Origin: Brucella gallinifaecis
GTDB lineage: Bacteria > Pseudomonadota > Alphaproteobacteria > Rhizobiales > Rhizobiaceae
Direction: 5' to 3'
Length of the DNA: 64,000 nt
Assembly: GCF_006476605.1 (NCBI RefSeq)
Contig: NZ_ML636806.1
Coordinates: 1-64,000, forward strand
Position 1 is the stretch's first letter. Each line of letters begins with the position of its first letter. A program made the translations under genes and the position numbers. A model generated the notes under the pieces. The model ran no database searches, had not been told where the DNA came from, and saw only the letters and a list, made by a program, of their open reading frames with translations. Positions 29,040 to 36,797 of this stretch are shown piece by piece.

Positions 29040-30071
29040 ATGGCACTTGGCCGAAACCGACGCCCCCAACGCCATATTGATTACTGGCCAGGCTTTGTCG
29101 ATGCGCTGACCACCCTGCTTCTCGCAATCATGTTTCTGCTTACAGTCTTCGTGCTGGGGCAGTTTCTGTTAAGCCGAGATGTTGATAGCAAGGACACCGC
29201 GCTTGCACGCCTGAACAGCCAGATACAGGAACTGACACAGCTTCTTTCGCTGGAAAAAAGCAATTCGCAGGATATGCAGGACACGATTGCCAATCTGCAA
29301 GCCTCGCTGTCAGGGGCGGAAAGCGAACGTTCCCGCTTGCAAGCCCTGCTCAATGAAGGCAGCGGTGCAGGTGCTGCGGCTGAAAAACGCGCCGGTGAAC
29401 TCAGCCAAAGCCTGGATGCAGAAAAACAGGTAAGCGCACGGGCGCTGTCGCAGGTCGAACTGCTTAATCAGCAGATTTCGGCATTGCGCCGCCAGATCGC
29501 AGCGCTTGAAGATGCGCTCAATGCATCTGAATCGCGTGATCGCGAATCAAATGCCAAGATTGCCGACCTTGGCCGCCGTCTTAATGTGGCGCTTGCACAG
29601 CGCGTACAGGAACTCAACCGCTATCGCTCAGACTTCTTTGGCCGTTTGCGTGCAATCCTGTCAGACAAGGAAAATATCCGCATTGTCGGCGACCGCTTCG
29701 TATTCCAGTCGGAAGTGCTTTTTCCAACCGGCTCGGCTGATCTCAATCCTGCCGGTCAAGAGGAGATGAAAAAGCTTGCTCAGGCGATCATCACCCTTGA
29801 TCAGGAAATACCGGATGACATCAACTGGGTTTTGCGCGTGGATGGCCATACCGATAATGTACCGCTCGCTGGTACTGGCCGCTTCCGCGACAATTGGGAG
29901 CTTTCCTCGGCACGCGCAACTGCCGTGGTCAAAGACCTGATCGCCAATGGTGTTCCACCCAACCGTCTGGTTGCAGCAGGCTTTGGCGAATATCAGCCGC
30001 TCGATAATACAGATACGCCTGATGCCCGTGCCAGAAACCGCCGTATCGAGTTGAAACTCACTGAAAGATAA
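29040..30071 (+). CDS. MotB/OmpA-like peptidoglycan-binding stator protein
   Basis: A 343-residue partner of the preceding channel protein. It has a short cytoplasmic tail, one membrane helix (about 20-44) with an aspartate in FVDALTTLLLAIMFLLTVF matching the proton-carrying Asp of MotB, a long periplasmic coiled coil (about 50-185), and an OmpA/MotB domain (about 210-343) with DGHTDNVPL, NWELSSARATAV and ARNRRIELKL. The layout is like MotB or ZorB but with a much longer coiled coil. It would couple ion flow to something in the envelope; the target is unknown. Confidence 0.88.
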   Translation: MALGRNRRPQRHIDYWPGFVDALTTLLLAIMFLLTVFVLGQFLLSRDVDSKDTALARLNSQIQELTQLLSLEKSNSQDMQDTIANLQASLSGAESERSRLQALLNEGSGAGAAAEKRAGELSQSLDAEKQVSARALSQVELLNQQISALRRQIAALEDALNASESRDRESNAKIADLGRRLNVALAQRVQELNRYRSDFFGRLRAILSDKENIRIVGDRFVFQSEVLFPTGSADLNPAGQEEMKKLAQAIITLDQEIPDDINWVLRVDGHTDNVPLAGTGRFRDNWELSSARATAVVKDLIANGVPPNRLVAAGFGEYQPLDNTDTPDARARNRRIELKLTER

Positions 30072-30072
30072 T

Positions 30073-30105
30073 GAAGCGGTTTTCGGATAAGATGCGCGCA
30101 AGATA
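30073..30105. repeat. Dispersed hairpin repeat, half copy
   Basis: GAAGCGGTTTTCGGATAAGATGCGCGCA is the right half of the element seen complete at 21190-21236 (quoted here in two parts, GAAGCGGTTTTCGGA and TAAGATGCGCG). It starts two bases after the MotB-like stop. Confidence 0.65.
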
Positions 30106-30106
30106 G

Positions 30107-30134
30107 AAAAAGGGGCTAATCGCCCCCTTTTTTA
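30107..30134. terminator. Bidirectional terminator between the MotB-like and ABC genes
   Basis: AAAAAGGGG-ctaatcg-CCCCTTTTTT with A and T runs on both sides, between two convergent genes. It overlaps the last codons of the ABC transporter by three bases. Confidence 0.8.
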
Positions 30135-31955
30135 TTTTCCGAAAACACCGGAACCGGCTTCAAATTGCAGCTTGGCAAGGCGGGCATAAATCCCGCCCTT
30201 TTCAACCAGCGTCTGATGGGTGCCCTCTTCCACAATCTGCCCTTTGTCGAGCACCAGAATACGGTCGGCTTTGAGAACGGTCGCCAGCCGATGCGCCACA
30301 ACCAGCGTCGTGCGATTATCCATCAGGCTATCAAGTGCCTTCTGCACCAGCATTTCGCTTTCCGCATCAAGGGCTGAGGTTGCCTCATCCAGCAAGAGAA
30401 TCGGTGCTGAACGTAAAATTGCACGTGCAATGGCAATGCGCTGACGCTGGCCACCCGAAAGGGTTACGCCGCGTTCACCAACTTGCGTGTCATAGCCTTT
30501 GTCGAGTGCGAGAATAAAATCATGCGCAAGGGCTGCTTTGGCCGCAGCTTCAATTTCCGCATCACTCGCACCCGGCTTGCCAAATCCGATATTGTCGCGA
30601 ATAGTTGTTGCAAAAATCACCACATCCTGCGGCACTACGGCGATACGTTCACGCAACTTCACAGGATCCGCATCCGGCAAAGCCACACCATCTATAAGCA
30701 CGCAACCGGTCTGAGGATCGTAATAACGCATCACCAGTGAAAAGATCGTGCTTTTGCCGGCACCAGATGGGCCAACAATGGCAACCGTCTCACCGGGCTT
30801 TACAGCAAAGCTTACTCCATTAAGTGACGGCGCATCAGGACGGGTCGGATATGAGAAATACACATTCTCAAAGCTGATCTCGCCACGAGGCGGTTGCGGC
30901 AAGACAACAGGATTAAGAGGTGCAGTGATGCCCGGATTTTCATCCAGAATTTCTGCAAGGCGTTCAGTAGCACCCGCTGCCTGTGCCAGTTCGCCACCAA
31001 CTTCCGAAAGTGCACCAAAGGCACTTGCCGCAAACACGGCATAAAGAACAAACTGGCCAAGCGTGCCAGCGCTCATTGTGCCTGAAAGCACATCACGCGA
31101 ACCAAACCACAGCACGGCAACAACGCTTGAAAAAATCAGGAAAATCGCAAAACCGGTCAGAATGGCGCGGGCCTTGATTGACGAACGCGCTGCCTGATAG
31201 GCTTTTTCAACGGCGCCTGCAAAACGCCCCACCACCATATTTTCATTGGTAAAAGCCTGTAATGTACGCATGGCACCAATCTGCTCGCTGGCATAGGAAT
31301 TGGCGTGCGCAAGCATATCCTGTGTCATGCGCGAACGTCGGCGGACCGAGCGGCCAAAGGCAATCAGTGGAATCACAATCAGCGGAATTGCAGCAATCAC
31401 CAGCGCGGAAAGCTTGGGACTGGTGACGACCATCATGATCAATGCACCAATACCAAGTATGATATTGCGCAAGGCAACCGAAGCTGTTGCACCGACAACC
31501 GACTTGATCTGCGTTGTATCAACTGAAAGCCGTGAAACGATCTCGCCTGATTGCGAGCGGTCGAAAAACTCAGGCGACAGGCTGGTGACATGCGAAAAGA
31601 CTGCATTTCGTAAATCAGCCACCACCCGCTCGCCCAAGGAGATGACAAAGAAATATCGAAGCCCTGATGCAATTGCCAGAATCAGCGCCAAAGCAACAAG
31701 CATACCGAAGTAATTATTGACGAAAATCGCATTCGCGCCTGTAAAGCCATGATCGATCATACGGCGAACAGCAACAGGCACAGCAAGAGTCGTCACAGCA
31801 GCCAGAACCAGAGAGAACAGTGCCCCGATAACCAGCGGCTTGTAGCGCGAGAGGAACGGAAGCATACGCTTGAGCGGCTTCAATGAGCGGCGTTTACGCT
31901 CTCCTTTGCCATCTGGATCGGGATTCATACGAATTTGACTGTCTGTGCTGGCCAT
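30132..31955 (-). CDS. ABC exporter, fused permease and ATPase (MsbA/multidrug type)
   Basis: A 607-residue half-transporter that would act as a dimer in the inner membrane. Residues about 30-330 form a six-helix type 1 exporter membrane domain (GALFSLVLAAVTTLAVPVAV, GLRYFFVISLGERVV). Residues about 360-600 form the ATPase: Walker A GPSGAGKST, signature LSGGQRQRIAIARA, Walker B ILLLDEATSALD, and the H-loop VVAHRLATV. The substrate (lipid, drug or peptide) cannot be told. I start at MASTDSQIR; a start 43 codons earlier (32084) is open and has GGAGG in front, so it remains possible. It is divergent from rpmE. Confidence 0.9.
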   Translation of the reverse strand: MASTDSQIRMNPDPDGKGERKRRSLKPLKRMLPFLSRYKPLVIGALFSLVLAAVTTLAVPVAVRRMIDHGFTGANAIFVNNYFGMLVALALILAIASGLRYFFVISLGERVVADLRNAVFSHVTSLSPEFFDRSQSGEIVSRLSVDTTQIKSVVGATASVALRNIILGIGALIMMVVTSPKLSALVIAAIPLIVIPLIAFGRSVRRRSRMTQDMLAHANSYASEQIGAMRTLQAFTNENMVVGRFAGAVEKAYQAARSSIKARAILTGFAIFLIFSSVVAVLWFGSRDVLSGTMSAGTLGQFVLYAVFAASAFGALSEVGGELAQAAGATERLAEILDENPGITAPLNPVVLPQPPRGEISFENVYFSYPTRPDAPSLNGVSFAVKPGETVAIVGPSGAGKSTIFSLVMRYYDPQTGCVLIDGVALPDADPVKLRERIAVVPQDVVIFATTIRDNIGFGKPGASDAEIEAAAKAALAHDFILALDKGYDTQVGERGVTLSGGQRQRIAIARAILRSAPILLLDEATSALDAESEMLVQKALDSLMDNRTTLVVAHRLATVLKADRILVLDKGQIVEEGTHQTLVEKGGIYARLAKLQFEAGSGVFGK

Positions 31956-32125
31956 TCTTGAGATTGCGCCCTTGTTATTGCCGTGCGCCTGATGTATAGG
32001 CTCGCCAACCCTTTTGGAAGCCGTTGCCGTTGGTAACGTGTCTTCATATCGATCATCGGGCGAAAGTGCCGCAGTTTTAAACATTAGAGCTGGGCTTTTC
32101 CTCCCAGACTTTCAGGATTGAAAAG

Positions 32126-32347
32126 ATGAAAGCTGATATCCATCCCGACTACCACACCATCAAGGTCGTGATGACCGATGGCACCGAATACACAACCCGT
32201 TCCACATGGGGCAAGGAAGGCGATACGATGAACCTCGATATCGACCCATCCACGCATCCAGCATGGACCGGCGGTTCGCAGACCCTGCTCGACCGCGGTG
32301 GCCGCGTTACCAAGTTCAAGAACCGTTTCGGCAATCTCGGTATTTAA
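32126..32347 (+). CDS. rpmE: Ribosomal protein L31 (zinc-free form)
   Basis: A large-subunit protein of 73 residues with the family ends [12 protein letters not shown] and [12 protein letters not shown]. It has no cysteine at all, so it is the C-minus form that does not bind zinc, usual in this group. It is followed by an inverted repeat and a terminator. Confidence 0.97.
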   Translation: MKADIHPDYHTIKVVMTDGTEYTTRSTWGKEGDTMNLDIDPSTHPAWTGGSQTLLDRGGRVTKFKNRFGNLGI

Positions 32348-32393
32348 AGTATAATCCCGAAAAGTTTTTCGACTTTTCGGATGAGATTATACT
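32348..32393. repeat. Diverged dispersed hairpin repeat
   Basis: AGTATAATC-CCGAAAAG ... CTTTTCGG-atga-GATTATACT: a nested near-perfect palindrome of 46 bases right after the rpmE stop. The CCGAAAAG / CTTTTCGG core is shared with the repeat at 21190-21236, but the outer arms (AGTATAATC) differ. Confidence 0.7.
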
Positions 32394-32433
32394 GTGAAAT
32401 AAGCCAGCATGGCCCGTTATTGATGGACTTACG

Positions 32434-32461
32434 AAAAACCTCGCTCTGGCGGGGTTTTTTG
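32434..32461 (+). terminator. Terminator of rpmE
   Basis: AAAAACCTCGC-tctg-GCGGGGTTTTTT hairpin with a long T run. It lies downstream of the inverted repeat. Confidence 0.85.
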
Positions 32462-32487
32462 TTGCACTGATTTTTGGCAAGCGCCCA

Positions 32488-32519
32488 ATAAAAAACTCCC
32501 GGGCAAGCCGGGAGTTTTC
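32488..32519 (-). terminator. Terminator of yebC
   Basis: AAAACTCCCGG-gcaag-CCGGGAGTTTT hairpin. On the minus strand it is followed by TTTTTTATT, 24 bases after the yebC stop. Confidence 0.85.
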
Positions 32520-32542
32520 ATGATCTGAACTGAAGCTTTTAA

Positions 32543-33289
32543 TCAGGCGCTCAGCTTTTCCATGATTTCATCACTCACTTCGAAGTTGCTATAGACATTC
32601 TGAACGTCATCATCATCTTCGAGAACATTGAGAAGCTTCAGCACGGAGCGGGCCTTTTCCTCATCAAGTTCGGTATTGGTCTGGGGTTTCCAGATTGTTT
32701 TGATCGATTCGGCTTCACCAAGGGCAGCTTCCAGCGCTTTCGACACTTCACCAATGTCTTCAAAGGCACAAAGGATCACATGCTCTTCTTCACCCGACTG
32801 AACGTCATCGGCACCCGCTTCAATGGCCGCTTCCATGATCTTGTCGGCATCGCCAACTTCAGCCTTGTAAATAATTTCGCCAACACGATCGAACATGAAA
32901 GCTGCGGAACCCGTTTCACCCAGCGCCCCGCCTGACTTTGTGAAAGCTGCGCGAACATTGGAAGCCGTGCGGTTACGATTGTCGGTCAGCGCTTCCACAA
33001 TAACCATGACACCACCGGGTCCACGGCCTTCATAACGCACTTCATCATAATTTTCGCCGTCATTGCCAGCGGCTTTTTTGATAGCGCGTTCGATATTGTC
33101 TTTCGGCATCGATTGCGCCTTGGCGTTCTGGATCGCCAGGCGCAAGCGCGGGTTCATCAATGGATCAGGCAAACCCTGCTTGGCCGCAACGGTAATTTCG
33201 CGTCCGAGCTTGGAAAACATTTTTGACCGCACGGCATCCTGGCGCCCTTTGCGGTGCATGATATTCTTAAACTGTGAATGGCCAGCCAT
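32543..33289 (-). CDS. yebC: YebC/PmpR-family regulator (TACO1-like)
   Basis: A 248-residue cytoplasmic protein of the YebC family, described both as DNA-binding regulators and as ribosome-associated factors that ease translation of proline-rich stretches. It starts with the hallmark [18 protein letters not shown] and has the [22 protein letters not shown] and [23 protein letters not shown] segments (key motif EGRGPGG). The start is the family start; the longer upstream frame is not conserved. It is divergent from bioR. In many proteobacteria yebC neighbours ruvC; here it is about 11 kb away. Confidence 0.95.
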   Translation of the reverse strand: MAGHSQFKNIMHRKGRQDAVRSKMFSKLGREITVAAKQGLPDPLMNPRLRLAIQNAKAQSMPKDNIERAIKKAAGNDGENYDEVRYEGRGPGGVMVIVEALTDNRNRTASNVRAAFTKSGGALGETGSAAFMFDRVGEIIYKAEVGDADKIMEAAIEAGADDVQSGEEEHVILCAFEDIGEVSKALEAALGEAESIKTIWKPQTNTELDEEKARSVLKLLNVLEDDDDVQNVYSNFEVSDEIMEKLSA

Positions 33290-33450
33290 AACACCCCTGT
33301 TCTGTTCCAATAAAGCGCACGGAAAAAGCGTCACTAGAAATAAAGGGCAGGCCACAAGCTCGGGCCAGCGTGCTTTCCGTGCATAATGGGCGCGTTATAA
33401 GGAATTAAGGCTCATTCGTCCAGTACAAGCGCCCAGTTACAAATTCCACC

Positions 33451-33471
33451 GACAATAACAAGATTATTGTC
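33451..33471. promoter_or_regulatory. Perfect inverted repeat in the yebC-bioR gap
   Basis: GACAATAA-caaga-TTATTGTC: eight-base arms, five-base spacer, 36 bases before the bioR start. It is separate from the BioR box. It could be an operator for either divergent gene. Confidence 0.5.
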
Positions 33472-33492
33472 GACGCACCGACCCGAACACTA

Positions 33493-33502
33493 TTATCTAT
33501 AA
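33493..33502. promoter_or_regulatory. BioR box in front of bioR
   Basis: TTATCTATAA matches the described alphaproteobacterial BioR site TTATMKATAA. It lies five bases before the bioR start codon, so BioR would repress its own gene. Confidence 0.8.
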
Positions 33503-33506
33503 AATC

Positions 33507-34187
33507 ATGAAACAAAGTTCCAGCAATCTACCCGGCGAGACAATTGCAGCGCGTATCAGCCGCATTCTTGCCGACCGCATCATTGCAGGCGAGATTGAGC
33601 CGGGCGTGAAACTGCGCCAGGATCATATTGCCGAAGAGTTTGCAACAAGCCATGTGCCTGTGCGCGAGGCTTTTCGACGGTTGGAAGCGCAGGGACTGGC
33701 AATTTCAGAGCCGCGACGTGGTGTCCGGGTCGCCTCTTTCGACATCAGCGAGATTCAAGAAGTGGCAGAAATGCGTGCAGCCCTTGAAGTTCTGGCATTG
33801 CGTCATGCAGCGCCACACATCACAAGAGCGACACTTGACGCGGCTGAACAGGCAACCCTTGAAGGCGATAAATCCCGTGATGTCAGAAGCTGGGAAGATG
33901 CCAATCGCCGTTTTCACCGGCTGATTCTCGAACCGTGCAACATGCCGCGCCTTCTGGCAACAATCGATGACCTGCACGCAGCCAGTGCACGCTTTTTGTT
34001 TGCCACATGGCGCTCGGAATGGGAAACCCGCACCGATCACGATCACAGGGCAATCCTGACAGCTCTTCGTGAGAACGATATTGAAGCTGCAACCACCATT
34101 CTCGCCCGACATGTGCAATGGATTGGTCATCGCTCTGTCAAGACAGCATCTGGCAAGACCCGCGATTCATTCGCAATCGTTGGCTGA
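33507..34187 (+). CDS. bioR: GntR-family biotin regulator BioR
   Basis: A 226-residue repressor with an N-terminal GntR winged helix (about 10-75; VPVREAFRRLEAQGLAISEPRRGVRV, key VPVREAFRRLEAQGL) and a C-terminal FCD ligand domain (about 85-210; EMRAALEVLALRHA, DANRRFHRLILEPCNMPRL, DHDHRAILTALRENDIEAAT). Assignment as BioR rests on its place next to bioY and on TTATCTATAA boxes in front of both genes, which fits the known alphaproteobacterial biotin regulon. It probably autoregulates. Confidence 0.88.
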   Translation: MKQSSSNLPGETIAARISRILADRIIAGEIEPGVKLRQDHIAEEFATSHVPVREAFRRLEAQGLAISEPRRGVRVASFDISEIQEVAEMRAALEVLALRHAAPHITRATLDAAEQATLEGDKSRDVRSWEDANRRFHRLILEPCNMPRLLATIDDLHAASARFLFATWRSEWETRTDHDHRAILTALRENDIEAATTILARHVQWIGHRSVKTASGKTRDSFAIVG

Positions 34188-34289
34188 AGCGCTGAATATA
34201 CAGGCTTTTCGCTTTGTTTTGAGGGCTTTTATAATTTCTCACTTGCCAAAGACATATATTCTCTGGAATTAATAGATCAGATAAGAATT

Positions 34290-34299
34290 TTATCTATAA
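34290..34299. promoter_or_regulatory. BioR box in front of bioY
   Basis: TTATCTATAA, identical to the box before bioR, 13 bases upstream of the bioY start codon and just before its GAGGAAG ribosome site. Confidence 0.82.
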
Positions 34300-34311
34300 A
34301 TTGAGGAAGCC

Positions 34312-34875
34312 ATGACAAGCATCACACAAACGCGCCCGACCTATAGCCCTCTGAACCTTGAATCCCGCTCCCCTGCCCTGCGCATTGCAGCGGTTGTTTT
34401 TGGAACATTGGTTCTGGCAATCTCATCGCAGATTGAAGTTCCGATGATTCCCGTTCCTATCACGCTTCAAACTCTGGTCGTGCCATTGATCGGCGCCCTC
34501 TATGGCTGGCGTCTTGGCCTTGCCACTGTCCTTGCATGGCTCGGTCAGGCCATGATTGGTCTTCCTGTTCTCGCAGGCGGTGCCGGTGGGCTCCCTCATT
34601 TTGCAGGTCCAACAGCCGGTTATCTCGCAGCATTCCCGATTATCGCAGCATTCACCGGCTATCTTGCTGAGCGCGGCTGGAACGGCAAGAACATTGTTCT
34701 CGCCTTCACCTCGTTCATCGCCGCCAATGCAATCTGCCTTGCACTGGGTGCATTATGGCTTTCAAGCGTGATCGGTATTGAAAAGGCCGTTGCCTTTGGC
34801 GTAACGCCATTTATCATCGGCGCAGTGATCAAGTCGGCACTGGGAGCCGCAATTCTTAAAGCTGCAACGCGATAA
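34312..34875 (+). CDS. bioY: Biotin transporter, S component BioY
   Basis: An integral membrane biotin-uptake protein of 187 residues with about six hydrophobic segments. The BioY signature is clear: QIEVPMIPVPITLQTLVVPLIGALYGWRLG (key IPVPITLQTL) and GGAGGLPHFAGPTAGYLAAFP (key PHFAGPTAGYL). No BioM/BioN energising genes are in the window, so it may work alone or share a module. It is controlled by BioR through the box at 34290. The DUF1284 gene follows after seven bases. Confidence 0.96.
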   Translation: MTSITQTRPTYSPLNLESRSPALRIAAVVFGTLVLAISSQIEVPMIPVPITLQTLVVPLIGALYGWRLGLATVLAWLGQAMIGLPVLAGGAGGLPHFAGPTAGYLAAFPIIAAFTGYLAERGWNGKNIVLAFTSFIAANAICLALGALWLSSVIGIEKAVAFGVTPFIIGAVIKSALGAAILKAATR

Positions 34876-34882
34876 GCAGATT

Positions 34883-35308
34883 ATGACGGTACGCTTACGC
34901 GGCCATCATCTTCTCTGTATGCTGACCTATATCGGCAAAGGCTACAGCCCGGCTTTCGTGGAAAACTATGAAACGATTGCCGGGCGCCTGTCTGATGGAG
35001 AAGACATCGCACTTGTCGATGGGCCTGATGATATTTGCCAGCCGCTGCTTTGCACAAAGGATTGCCATTGCTTCAACGAAAGCGTGGTTATGCGCGACAG
35101 GCTGGCTTTGAACTCTGTCTCTGATTTATTTGAAACGAAGATTACTACAGGGTCTGATTTCAAGCTGGATGTAAAACGGCTTGCCTTGATGCGTTCTGCA
35201 TTTGCAGCAGGAACCATCCGCAAAGCCTGCAAATCTTGCGAATGGTCAGATCTGTGCACCCGCATAGCTGTCAGCGACAATTACGCGAATGTGAAAATCA
35301 CATTATAA
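34883..35308 (+). CDS. DUF1284 family cysteine-rich protein
   Basis: A 141-residue cytoplasmic protein that begins TVRLRGHHLLCMLTYIGKGYSPAFVENY, the DUF1284 signature (key RGHHLLCMLTY-GKGYS). It has seven cysteines, some in pairs (CQPLLCTKDCHCF; CKSCEWSDLC), which suggests a metal or iron-sulfur site. Its function is unknown. It is seven bases after bioY and likely co-transcribed with it, so it may be in the biotin regulon by position only. Confidence 0.85.
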   Translation: MTVRLRGHHLLCMLTYIGKGYSPAFVENYETIAGRLSDGEDIALVDGPDDICQPLLCTKDCHCFNESVVMRDRLALNSVSDLFETKITTGSDFKLDVKRLALMRSAFAAGTIRKACKSCEWSDLCTRIAVSDNYANVKITL

Positions 35309-35313
35309 AAAAA

Positions 35314-36138
35314 TTAGCGCCAGAACTCTGGTAACGTCTCTTCCAGCCTTGCACCGATGCGTAAAGGTGCAGCCTTCTCGGCGAGCCCTGTACGGTCAGA
35401 AATCTCTATCCCCACACCACAGACCGTTGCCGGACCGCTGGCTGCTTCAAAACGGCCCTTCGGCACTTTAGACAAAAAGCGGTTAAGCGGCTCTTCCTTG
35501 TCCATACCAAGGGACGAATCATAATCGCCGCACATGCCTGCATCAGACATATAGGCCGTACCATTGCGCAAAATCTGGCAATCGGCAGTGGGCACATGCG
35601 TATGCGTTCCCACAACAGCGCTGGCGCGGCCATCAACAAAATGACCAAAGCACTGCTTTTCACTGGTGGCTTCCGCATGAAAATCAAAAAACACGGCATC
35701 AGCCTGCTCACCAAGTGGACAAGCTTCAAGAATTTTCTCGGCTGCAATAAATGGATCATCAAGATCGGGATGCATGAAAACGCGCCCCATCACATTGGAA
35801 ACCAGCACGCGCGCACCGTTTTTAGCGATATAAAGCCCCTCGCCCTTACCCGCGGTTCCTTTCGGAAAATTCGCCGGACGTAAGAAACGGTCTTCACGCT
35901 TGGAGAAATCCAGCGCCTCGCGCTGATCCCACACGTGATTGCCAGTCGTCACCACGTCAGCGCCTGCGCGAATCGTATCGTGAAAAATCTCTTCGGTAAT
36001 ACCGAAGCCGCCAGCGGCATTCTCACCGTTGACGATCACGAAATCCAGCTTGAGATCGGAAATCAATCCTGGCAGCTTGTCATAGACTGCCATACGCCCC
36101 GATCGGCCCACCATATCACCAAGAAAAAGTAATCTCAT
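35314..36138 (-). CDS. ymdB: YmdB-family metallophosphoesterase
   Basis: A 274-residue calcineurin-like phosphoesterase of the YmdB/TIGR00282 family, members of which hydrolyse 2',3'-cyclic nucleotides. The dinuclear metal ligands are in order: MRLLFLGDMVGRSGR, VNGENAAGGFG, TTGNHVWDQ, FFDFHAEATSEKQ and VVGTHTHVPTAD. The start MRLLFLGD is chosen over a frame nine codons longer. It lies 13 bases after the 5-formyl-THF cyclo-ligase gene, so the two are one transcript. It converges with the DUF1284 gene with a 5-base gap and no visible terminator. Confidence 0.93.
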   Translation of the reverse strand: MRLLFLGDMVGRSGRMAVYDKLPGLISDLKLDFVIVNGENAAGGFGITEEIFHDTIRAGADVVTTGNHVWDQREALDFSKREDRFLRPANFPKGTAGKGEGLYIAKNGARVLVSNVMGRVFMHPDLDDPFIAAEKILEACPLGEQADAVFFDFHAEATSEKQCFGHFVDGRASAVVGTHTHVPTADCQILRNGTAYMSDAGMCGDYDSSLGMDKEEPLNRFLSKVPKGRFEAASGPATVCGVGIEISDRTGLAEKAAPLRIGARLEETLPEFWR

Positions 36139-36151
36139 AATTCCGTCTTTA

Positions 36152-36748
36152 TCAGCCCTGATCAAAGGAGCGCAAGCCGGTCTCTGTCAGTATCTGGTGA
36201 AGAGCAATATCATGCGGCTCATTGGGTACATGTGGCACTTCCTGACAGTCAAATGCCATGCCAATCAACAGTGGTTCCAATCCACGCTTTGTGAAGCGCG
36301 AAAGTGCGCGGTCATAATGTCCGGCACCATAGCCCAGCCTGTGGCCGCGTTTGTCGAAACCAGCAAGCGGCATCAGCATGATAGCCGGATCGACCAATGG
36401 TGCATCCTTATCCGGCCCCATAGTGCCAAAACCCGTCTGGACCAGTTCCGCATCCGGCAGAAACTCGCGAAATGCAATTGTCTCCTTGTCGAGAACCACA
36501 GGAAGACACAGCCGCACACCCTGATCGCGCATGAAAGACAAAAGCGGACGCGGATCAATCTCCGAACGGATTGGCCAATATCCTGCAATCATAGCCCCCT
36601 TGGGAATATGAATGGCAGCTTCAGCCTTTTTAGCAGCGGACAAAGAGGCTTCATAACGAAATCGCGGATCAAGCGCATCACGGCGTGAAAGCACTGCCCG
36701 TCTCACCGCCTGCTTGTCATCACCTTGTGGCTGTCCGGTATCATACAT
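36152..36748 (-). CDS. ygfA: 5-formyltetrahydrofolate cyclo-ligase
   Basis: Converts 5-formyl-THF to 5,10-methenyl-THF with ATP, recovering an inhibitory folate. The 198-residue protein has the N-terminal basic region QAVRRAVLSRRDAL, the central YWPIRSEIDPRPL, and the folate/ATP site MLMPLAGFDKRGHRLGYGAGHYDRAL (key GHRLGYGAGHYDR). The start MYDTGQ has GGAGGTG five bases upstream; the longer frame is unlikely. It lies near zapA and the 6S RNA, the conserved zapA-ssrS-ygfA order of proteobacteria, here with one extra gene between. Confidence 0.94.
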   Translation of the reverse strand: MYDTGQPQGDDKQAVRRAVLSRRDALDPRFRYEASLSAAKKAEAAIHIPKGAMIAGYWPIRSEIDPRPLLSFMRDQGVRLCLPVVLDKETIAFREFLPDAELVQTGFGTMGPDKDAPLVDPAIMLMPLAGFDKRGHRLGYGAGHYDRALSRFTKRGLEPLLIGMAFDCQEVPHVPNEPHDIALHQILTETGLRSFDQG

Positions 36749-36797
36749 CAAACACCTCCAACAATTGTTGACAGTGGAACCGGAATGAACTCGCCCG

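Noticed and set aside
27979-30071. A Zorya-type defence system
   Set aside because: The MotA/MotB-like pair recalls ZorA/ZorB, but no ZorC, ZorD or ZorE nuclease/helicase genes are near and the neighbours are housekeeping genes. I keep it as an orphan motor.
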